NCBI GenBank assembly: GCA_947589315.1
Contig: CANPZE010000017.1
Location: 1 to 54,596, forward strand
Origin: an uncultured Lachnospiraceae bacterium
GTDB taxonomy: Bacteria > Bacillota > Clostridia > Lachnospirales > Lachnospiraceae
Length of the DNA: 54,596 nucleotides
Direction: 5' to 3'
This document shows, in pieces, positions 10,201-14,778 of the stretch. The translations under genes and the position numbers were made by a program. The notes below the pieces were generated by a model. It was not told where the DNA came from. It did no database searches and was given only the letters and a program-made list of their open reading frames with translations. The stretch's first letter is position 1. Every line of letters begins with the position of its first letter.

Positions 10201-11905
10201 AATCACCGGAAAAGGCGCTGCCGCCAATCGTTGTAATCTGGCTGCCGGTAAAATCAATAGCTGCCAGCGCCGTATCCCCTGAGAATATGCTGTTGCTAAG
10301 CTCTGTAAGGGTTGTATTCCCCGTAAGAACCACTTTATTCAGTGTAGTAATATCGGAAAATGCACTGCTACCTATTGTGGTCAAGGTGCTGGTCTTGGAA
10401 AAATCAAGGCTGGTCAGCTGGGTATTAGAGAAAGCACTCCCCCCAATCTCTGTCAGCGCAGTCAGCTTTTCCAGATCCAATTCTTTCATCGGCACATTAA
10501 GAAAAGCATTACCCCCAATCGTAGACAGCTTCTGGGCGCACTTGGAAAAATCCACCTGCTCCAGGGACGTACACCCTCGGAAGGCTGCGTCTCCAATTGT
10601 AGTTACATCCTTTCCCAGTGTGACAGAAGTGATAGTTTTATTGTTATAAAAACTGTTTTTCCCTACATAAGTGATCTTATCTCCGATCACTACGCTGGTA
10701 AACTCTTCACTGCTCCAGGGCGCCTTGTTTCTACTGCTTGTACCATAATCCGGCAGTGTCAGGCTGTCCTTATCTGACGGGCAGGAAATCGTCAGCACGC
10801 CGCCCTCTACCTTATACTCAAAGTCTGGCAGCACCTTAAACGCAGCATAATCGCTCATGATCATAAAATGAGTATCGTCACTGAGCTTTGCCCGCACATA
10901 GTAATCACCGATCGCCAGGCTGGAAGGATCTGCTACCACGCTTTTATTAGAGTCATAGTACACCCATGTAACCTTGCTGTTATCAATCCCTGTGGTATTG
11001 GTCAAGATCTTGGGCGCAGCAGGCTGCTTATCCACTCTCACATCATCACAGGAAACTGTCACTTCCCCCGTGGAAACTGATTTTCCATCATAGACAGCCA
11101 GTGTGCTCAGAGTATAAGTTATATTATATTGTTCGCAGCACTCTTTAACGGCATTAGCTATCGCATTATCCACACTTGCCACGTACACTGTAATGTTGTT
11201 ACAGTACATAAAGGGATGGTATGAGCCGCCTCTATCACCTCCTGATTCCACTGTAGCGCCCCCATCTGTAGTGCGGATCGCAAGATCCGACAGGGAGGTA
11301 CAGCTGCTGAAGGTATTTCTTCCTATTTTTGTCACACCCGCCGGGATAGAAATATGATCCAGGCTGCTGCAACCCGAAAATGTATATGTCCCAATATCCG
11401 TCAGGTCATTGCCAAGATCCACATCCGTCAGGTCAGTACAATTCTGAAATGCCGAACTTACTTTTTTTACTTCCTCAAAAGTTACTTTTTTTAAAGTCTT
11501 CACACTGCTAAATGAACTGCTTCCAACACTCCCCAGTTTCTTTACGATCAATGTATTGATCGGCGATCCCGCAGCATTGGTCAGAGTACTGGTCTGAGTG
11601 TTGGTGATTTCCTCATCCCCAGTGGTACCCTTAATGTACAAGGTTCCTGCATCCACTACGCCCTCAATAGCCTCAGCAAAATACCAATACTGAACACCTG
11701 CTCCTAATACAGTACCTTCGGTGTCTTTTTTGGAAGCCTGCTCCAGCACATCGTCAATTGTCTGGGATGCTGTCTTGTCGGCTGACGCCGTCTTCTTTAC
11801 CTGGCCAACAGATGCCTGGGCATCAATGGGAGCCAGAGTAATGACCATGGATGCCGCCATAACGACACTCATTACTTTCTTCCATCTCATCATCCTTAAC
11901 TTCAT
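7223..11905 (-). CDS. Giant BspA-like LRR surface protein (1560 aa), first gene behind the invertible promoter
   Basis: Signal peptide MRWKKVMSVVMAASMVITLAP, cleaved near DAQA. Then LRR_5/BspA repeats in three blocks (about 125-220, 395-690, 880-1170; units such as FSGCSSLDHISIPAGVTKIG), Ig-like YYYYIRTG/GVYYIEG modules between them, a FIVAR-like helical part (about 1210-1370, YTPESWKALTEAQ), 14 EPGTS hexapeptides and a basic FN3-like domain ending KKAKIK. The AGGAG motif is only one base from the first ATG, so the real start may be one of the ATGs at codons 5, 6 or 8; the signal peptide is complete in every case. The 5' leader of about 520 bases begins at the left arm of the inverted-repeat switch, making this the proximal gene of the probable phase-variable unit. 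No LPXTG. Confidence 0.9.
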   Translation of the reverse strand: MKLRMMRWKKVMSVVMAASMVITLAPIDAQASVGQVKKTASADKTASQTIDDVLEQASKKDTEGTVLGAGVQYWYFAEAIEGVVDAGTLYIKGTTGDEEITNTQTSTLTNAAGSPINTLIVKKLGSVGSSSFSSVKTLKKVTFEEVKKVSSAFQNCTDLTDVDLGNDLTDIGTYTFSGCSSLDHISIPAGVTKIGRNTFSSCTSLSDLAIRTTDGGATVESGGDRGGSYHPFMYCNNITVYVASVDNAIANAVKECCEQYNITYTLSTLAVYDGKSVSTGEVTVSCDDVRVDKQPAAPKILTNTTGIDNSKVTWVYYDSNKSVVADPSSLAIGDYYVRAKLSDDTHFMIMSDYAAFKVLPDFEYKVEGGVLTISCPSDKDSLTLPDYGTSSRNKAPWSSEEFTSVVIGDKITYVGKNSFYNNKTITSVTLGKDVTTIGDAAFRGCTSLEQVDFSKCAQKLSTIGGNAFLNVPMKELDLEKLTALTEIGGSAFSNTQLTSLDFSKTSTLTTIGSSAFSDITTLNKVVLTGNTTLTELSNSIFSGDTALAAIDFTGSQITTIGGSAFSGDSLLSQVTLSNTITEIGSSAFASCTSLTQIKLNPEITKIESRAFPSSLSTVQGLEKTKITTLTSAFASTAVTYLDLPETVTTLEMYALNGMSALETLVIRGEIETINSNAFGFTSSSDVSATIYVKNAEQQQKFREALSAYAVYKDDATKGEDEQKIKVADPSMLKKQPSLTISLEKDTINPGESFNIQESEKDYDGTVTYYYYIRTGNNTYEYANPDAPTQVPKEGGVYYIEGQMEATDGYFAGVSNRIMGTVTGKYDGEDYSYDPAQKVLTLKKLKDSQKLKIWEYRFPNIANELQEVRWAEDGEFTQNPSFTDYKALTTAVNIKGIGSAAFSGCTLLEQVSFSEVMASADIPNDSFLNCTSLAEIQLPDTITSIGEDAFNGCTLLQSIDIPASVTTVGADAFVGSGLEEVNFLTDAENKCSLRSIGNSAFKGVKIQQVILPDVWNSSGISIVSNAFANCESLKNIHLGSVSEVSYSAFSGCTALEKIEFTKLTGSTTNSTTIRSGAFTDAGSQSESCVVTIPSNVGVESSGFADAGVTEVIMEDDQYTPYKHAEILTESFKNCTRLKKFTIKKTDHTESTAAGIVQKNFLSGCPEDVVIYAAGDTLALLQENGYTNVVDYADVVATKKEAFQAVIEAYKGLDTSVYGEEALQSFLEDTVAMAEETIESMTSEGSDVNIFDQADTIDQTEAFLNEAYFGEGGLAELAAESVAALTEGLAEEEYTPESWKALTEAQAAVAAFMSENATGATSEQVSQFEALLKAANTAKTDLAKISDPGETNEPGTSSEPGTSSEPGTSSEPGTSSEPGTSSEPGTSSEPGTSSEPGTSSEPGTSSEPGISSEPGTSSEPGTSSEPGTSSEPGTSDQPASPMPSAPAAVSPTPVPDQPTQTPSGDEVKPPKKVTGVKVKAKKKAMKISWKKISGVKGYQIQYSLKKNFKKAKKVTIKKNAASVTVKKLKKSKVYYVKVRAYVESSGKKTYGSWSGAKKAKIK
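7609..7862 (-). repeat. Array of 14 tandem 18-bp units encoding EPGTS hexapeptides
   Basis: Fourteen units of the form (g/a)(c/t)tgctggttcccggctc on the plus strand encode SEPGTS on the minus strand; one unit reads EPGIS and the first NEPGTS. Units are nearly identical, which favours copy-number change by slippage without frameshift. It separates the LRR/FIVAR ectodomain from the C-terminal domain. Confidence 0.9.
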
Positions 11906-11966
11906 TCTCCTTTCCTCACTGAAACATTTCGCATTTTTCCGCTAACCTGTTATAAATTGCCAGCTT

Positions 11967-12007
11967 CCCGGGGGGATTTCTGCTTTTATGGCATAGTTCC
12001 CCCTGGG
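11967..12007 (-). other. Strong hairpin in LRR leader
   Basis: CCCGGGGGGA (11967-11976) can pair with TCCCCCTGGG (11998-12007), nine of ten positions, around a 21-base loop. No U tract follows on the minus strand, so it is more likely an mRNA stability or translation element than a terminator. Confidence 0.45.
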
Positions 12008-12280
12008 TCACTGTTACAGTTTGCCATGCTGAATGTCATGAGCCTTTTTCTTTTTTAGTCTTTCCTGTTAGTCTCTTTGCTGTCACTATGCTGCCTTTGG
12101 TTAGTATTTTTGGGGTCTCCTATTGATGTCCGATTTTCTGTACACAGATTGCTTTTTGTCCTCTTTTTACATTTACAATAAGGCAGTATGTCCTTTCCGA
12201 TCCACATACCTGCCCATGAGAATATCACTGTCCTCTTTGGGGCAAAAAGCTTTGTTGTCTTCCTGAAGTGTGTTTACTGT

Positions 12281-12382
12281 TCACTGAGATGTCTGATTTT
12301 CTGTCCATTTTCTGTCAAAATGCGCGCTGAAAGCCCAGTGATAGGTATCCGGGTATCTCCGGCCAGGGCATGCAATGCCCAT
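12281..12382 (-). CDS. Possible 33-residue leader ORF
   Basis: ATG at 12382 is preceded, ten bases upstream, by a strong AAAGGAGG, the best ribosome site in the leader. It opens a 33-codon frame (MGIACPGRRYPDTYHWAF...) ending TGA. The first codons form a hairpin (GGGCAT/ATGCCC). No family is recognised. It lies just inside the LRR side of the left inverted repeat, so it would be translated only when the switch promoter faces left. It could be a leader peptide or chance. Confidence 0.3.
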   Translation of the reverse strand: MGIACPGRRYPDTYHWAFSAHFDRKWTENQTSQ

Positions 12383-12426
12383 TCTGTTTTTACCTCCTTT
12401 TTGATATTGAGCCTTCCTGTAAGGAT

Positions 12427-12452
12427 TACCACATAATAGGAATTATGTGGTA
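12427..12452. repeat. Left recombination site (inverted repeat left)
   Basis: A perfect 26-bp palindrome: TACCACATAAT, core AGGA, ATTATGTGGTA. Its first 22 bases (12427-12448) are the exact reverse complement of 12641-12662. Two 11-bp arms around a short 4-bp core is the layout expected of a tyrosine-recombinase crossover site. Confidence 0.85.
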
Positions 12453-12455
12453 GTC

Positions 12456-12492
12456 CCCTAAAAAAACGCAAAGAATCCCTTAAAAAAACGCA
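12456..12492. repeat. Direct repeat pair inside the switch
   Basis: CCCTAAAAAAACGCA (12456-12470) and CCCTTAAAAAAACGCA (12477-12492) are spaced 21 bases apart, two helical turns, immediately inside the left recombination site. They could be accessory binding sites for the recombinase or a bending protein; function is not shown. Confidence 0.6.
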
Positions 12493-12586
12493 TACTGCAA
12501 AGTAAAAGGAAAAATTATAAGATGTTAGTGTATGCCAAGTATCAATTCAGCCTGTAAAAATGTATATTCTGAAGAAAGAAAAAAGA

Positions 12587-12615
12587 TTGAAATCCTTATT
12601 CTGTCATGCTATAAT
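12587..12615 (+). promoter_or_regulatory. Switch promoter, extended -10, currently facing right
   Basis: TTGAAA (12587-12592), 17-base spacer, TATAAT (12610-12615) with a TG one base before the -10. It is a near-ideal sigma-A promoter on the plus strand inside the invertible segment. In this orientation its transcript would cross the right recombination site and run antisense into the recombinase gene. Confidence 0.85.
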
Positions 12616-12640
12616 AGGGTATGCGCAATTGGGATATGAT

Positions 12641-12662
12641 ACATAATTCCTATTATGTGGTA
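12641..12662. repeat. Right recombination site (inverted repeat right)
   Basis: Twenty-two bases identical to the reverse complement of 12427-12448. Beyond the outer end the match stops (GAT in place of TACC), so this copy is an imperfect palindrome of the same 4-bp core. It begins 36 bases beyond the recombinase stop codon. Confidence 0.85.
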
Positions 12663-12698
12663 TCATTTCAAATGCGATATCCTTTTGTGATACTATAT

Positions 12699-13547
12699 TT
12701 AATTGAATACCAGCTTTAGTTCATCCAGCTGCCTTCGATATTCGCAGCTGGGCGTTTTTATATAGATCCTGGTGGTCTCAATGCTGGCATGTCCCAGAAT
12801 GTCTGCCAGTTTCCCAATGTCTTTACTCTTTTCATAGAAAGTCTTAGCGAACAGATGACGTAGATTGTGGGGGAATACCTTATCCCTGTCTACCTCGGCC
12901 TCCCTGCACAATGTTTTCATTTCCTTCCAGATATTACTCCGATCCATAGGCTTCCCGCTGGCCGTCTGGAATACGGAACCGTGTTTCAGACGCCGGATCC
13001 GGATATAATGTAGCAGCTGAACCTGCAATGCGCGCGGCAGGAGTACCTGCCGTTCCTTGCCCTTACAGTATATATCAGCCGTCCCCCGCCGGACGGATTG
13101 GACTGTGATCATTTCCAGCTCGCTGACCCGCAGCCCGGTGGCGCAGATCGTCTGAAGTAATAATGCCAGTCTGCCTCTGCCAGTGCGCCGTGCCACAGCC
13201 ACCAGCCTCCGGTATTCCTCCCTGCTCAGATCCTTATTCTCCGGCAGGAAGCTCTCCCTCTGCACCTTGTAGGTCTTAACCCGCAGATCGTACCACCCCA
13301 TGTATTCCAGATAGCGGTTGGCCGCCACTAAATAGGAGTTAATGCTGCTGGTCTTATAACGATGATTTTCTTTTAAGCTCTGTTTATAACGGATCATGGT
13401 GTTCTTGGTCAGTTCCTGTCCTTCTGCATAGTCCATGAGTTTCTGTAAGTCTCTGATATATTTCTGTATCGTTGCAGTCTGTTTCTCTTCTTCGTAGAGA
13501 TGTTGCTGAAATGCCTTTAATGATTTTTTCGTGATGATTCGTTTCAT
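12699..13547 (-). CDS. Tyrosine site-specific recombinase (probable invertase of the adjacent switch)
   Basis: 282 residues; AAGGAGGGG precedes the ATG. N-terminal SAM-like DNA-binding domain (about 1-95) and C-terminal catalytic domain with the whole XerC/D-type set visible: Arg140 in ATGLRVSE, Lys162/164 in CKGKER, His227 and Arg230 in PHNLRH, His253 in LGHAS, and nucleophile Tyr262 in TTRIYIK. Enzymes of this family cut and rejoin DNA through a 3'-phosphotyrosine. No prophage or conjugative genes and no excisionase are nearby. The gene ends 36 bases from a 22-bp inverted repeat, so its likely substrate is the switch at 12427-12662. No terminator was seen after it, so its mRNA may read through the switch towards the LRR genes in either orientation. 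XerC/XerD housekeeping function is unlikely because no dif site or genomic context supports it. Confidence 0.9.
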   Translation of the reverse strand: MKRIITKKSLKAFQQHLYEEEKQTATIQKYIRDLQKLMDYAEGQELTKNTMIRYKQSLKENHRYKTSSINSYLVAANRYLEYMGWYDLRVKTYKVQRESFLPENKDLSREEYRRLVAVARRTGRGRLALLLQTICATGLRVSELEMITVQSVRRGTADIYCKGKERQVLLPRALQVQLLHYIRIRRLKHGSVFQTASGKPMDRSNIWKEMKTLCREAEVDRDKVFPHNLRHLFAKTFYEKSKDIGKLADILGHASIETTRIYIKTPSCEYRRQLDELKLVFN

Positions 13548-13574
13548 ATGCTTCCCCTCCTTTTTCTTATGATT

Positions 13575-13621
13575 CCCACAGCGGCCAAGGTTATATACAC
13601 CCGCCAGGGTAACCGCTGGGG
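13575..13621. other. Hairpin upstream of recombinase ribosome site
   Basis: CCCACAGCGG (13575-13584) pairs with CCGCTGGGG (13613-13621), with a nested GGTTA/TAACC and CCC/GGG stem in the loop. On the minus strand it ends about 15 bases before the recombinase AAGGAGGGG. The 13548-13896 gap otherwise holds the terminator and promoter listed next. Confidence 0.5.
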
Positions 13622-13659
13622 ACTACTATGCTGAGCCCGCCCTGCGATCTTCAGGGGAG

Positions 13660-13712
13660 AAAAAAGCAGTATCCCTCTGGATCCGGACCCATCACAGAGA
13701 TACTGCTTTTTT
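13660..13712. terminator. Bidirectional Rho-independent terminator in divergent region
   Basis: AAAAAAGCAGTATC (13660-13673) pairs with GATACTGCTTTTTT (13699-13712), the stem continuing through CTCTG/CAGAG. It works on either strand. It is odd here because the flanking genes diverge: it either attenuates recombinase mRNA or ends a short RNA made from within the gap. Confidence 0.8.
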
Positions 13713-13820
13713 CATCACTTAACTTTTTCTATTTTTATTTTACCACCTTTCCGCATAAAATACCATATCTTTTCCCAGAAAAACATGATAAATCTTCATC
13801 ATTATCTGGCGAAAATAATC

Positions 13821-13849
13821 TTGAGTTTCCGCTCCTGCCGTAGTATGAT
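13821..13849 (+). promoter_or_regulatory. Promoter of DUF3881-like gene
   Basis: TTGAGT (13821-13826), 17-base spacer, TATGAT (13844-13849); the start codon follows 47 bases later with AAGGAGGGA in between. Confidence 0.65.
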
Positions 13850-13896
13850 GATAATAGAGTTTTTATATCTTGTCTTAAGGAAGGAGGGAGATTCCC

Positions 13897-14778
13897 ATGC
13901 ATCGCTTTTTACGTTCCATCGGTTTCAGCAATATTTATAACCGCCAGGATATGGACAGGCTTCTGGGAATCATCCTGAGCCAGCCGGATATCCGCAAGCA
14001 GACTCAATCAGAGAGCGGAGTCTATACAGAACTCCGGAAGGAATTCGCCCGCAACGCCGGGATCGTAGTGAGGGGAGATTATGACAATAAAGGCTTTTTT
14101 CATATTGAGCATTATTTTCCTTACCTGGAAAGCAGCTTTATCTCCGTCACCGAAGATATTACTGTCAACCGCCGTGTAGACACCTATGCCTACACCGGCA
14201 TGTGCGATGATTTCCGCCTGGGGATCTCCCTGATCTTTTATTTACAGAATGCAGTAGATTATCTGCTGCTGCAATGGGCAGATAATACCCCCCACAAGGC
14301 CAGAACCAGCCTGTCCGGCCTGGCTCTCCAGGGGAAGATCCTTCTGGGGATAGAGAATAATGAGGACCTCCAGAAACGGAAATCATACCGCTCCCATCTG
14401 CGCAATGAACTGATCGCCATGGCCAGGTCCGGGGACCAGGATGCGATTGACAGCCTGACAGTCGATGAGATCGATCTGTCGGCCCAGATCAGCCGCAGGA
14501 TCAAGACAGAGGATCTGTACAGCCTGGTGGAGACCAGTTTCGTCCCCTATGGTTCAGAGTCCGACAATTATTCTATCCTGGGAACGATCATCAATTGGAA
14601 CTGTATCACTAATTCATTCAGCGGCGAGGAAATGTATCAGCTGTTGGTATCCTGCAATGATATCGTCCTCAATATCGGCATCAACAAAAAGGACCTGCTG
14701 GGAGAACCAATGATCGGCCGCCGTTTTAAGGGCATCATCTGGATGCAGGGGGAAGTAGACTTTCAGAAGGTCCAGTAG
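13897..14778 (+). CDS. DUF3881-like conserved clostridial protein
   Basis: 293 residues, cytoplasmic by composition, beginning MHRFLRSIGFSNI with AAGGAGGGA before the ATG. The opening motif and length resemble the uncharacterised family DUF3881 of Lachnospiraceae, which I recognise only from its N-terminus. No catalytic motif stands out; the middle has a charged region (KRKSYRSHLRNEL) and the end a conserved-looking GRRFKGIIWMQGEVDF. It has its own promoter, diverges from the recombinase, and its last 44 bases overlap the 3' end of the convergent PBP-like gene. Function unknown. Confidence 0.8.
   Translation: MHRFLRSIGFSNIYNRQDMDRLLGIILSQPDIRKQTQSESGVYTELRKEFARNAGIVVRGDYDNKGFFHIEHYFPYLESSFISVTEDITVNRRVDTYAYTGMCDDFRLGISLIFYLQNAVDYLLLQWADNTPHKARTSLSGLALQGKILLGIENNEDLQKRKSYRSHLRNELIAMARSGDQDAIDSLTVDEIDLSAQISRRIKTEDLYSLVETSFVPYGSESDNYSILGTIINWNCITNSFSGEEMYQLLVSCNDIVLNIGINKKDLLGEPMIGRRFKGIIWMQGEVDFQKVQ

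Larger units (their letters stand above)
11906..12426 (-). other. Long 5' leader between invertible segment and LRR cluster
   Basis: This 521-base A-rich (minus strand) stretch has no convincing gene apart from one possible 33-codon ORF at its upstream end. I found no consensus sigma-A promoter reading leftward in it: TTGACA-like motifs near 12315 lack a matching -10. A strong hairpin sits 60 bases before the LRR start. If the switch promoter is inverted, this whole stretch becomes the mRNA leader. Confidence 0.5.
12427..12662. other. Invertible promoter segment (phase-variation switch)
   Basis: A 236-bp segment bounded by exact 22-bp inverted repeats, holding a near-consensus promoter and no gene, directly between a tyrosine recombinase gene and a cluster of repeat-rich surface protein genes. 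In the sequenced orientation the promoter fires rightward, away from the LRR genes. Inversion would place its -35 and -10 at about 12497-12502 and 12474-12479 on the minus strand, reading into the LRR leader. Recombinase-inverted promoters controlling surface structures are established in Bacteroides and Clostridioides difficile; that this one inverts is inference from layout. Confidence 0.82.

Noticed and set aside
12274-12471. 65-codon minus-strand frame crossing the left recombination site
   Set aside because: It starts at TTG without a ribosome site and would be cut by inversion; the AAAGGAGG inside it fits the shorter ORF in another frame.
12514-12542. Second, leftward promoter inside the switch (TATAAT at 12519-12514 on the minus strand)
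   Set aside because: The matching -35 (ATACTT) is very poor and there is no extended -10, so it is unlikely to drive the LRR genes in this orientation.
12699-13547. Recombinase as integrase of a prophage or conjugative element
   Set aside because: No excisionase, phage, conjugation or cargo genes flank it, and no tRNA or att-like direct repeats are visible; an inverted-repeat substrate is adjacent instead.
13592-13620. T-box-like motif AGGGTAACCGC upstream of the recombinase
   Set aside because: It differs from the T-box consensus, the surrounding stems do not fit and the downstream gene is not an aminoacylation gene.
13628-13843. 71-codon plus-strand frame in the recombinase/DUF3881 gap
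   Set aside because: It runs straight through a strong terminator, lacks a ribosome site and is low-complexity.
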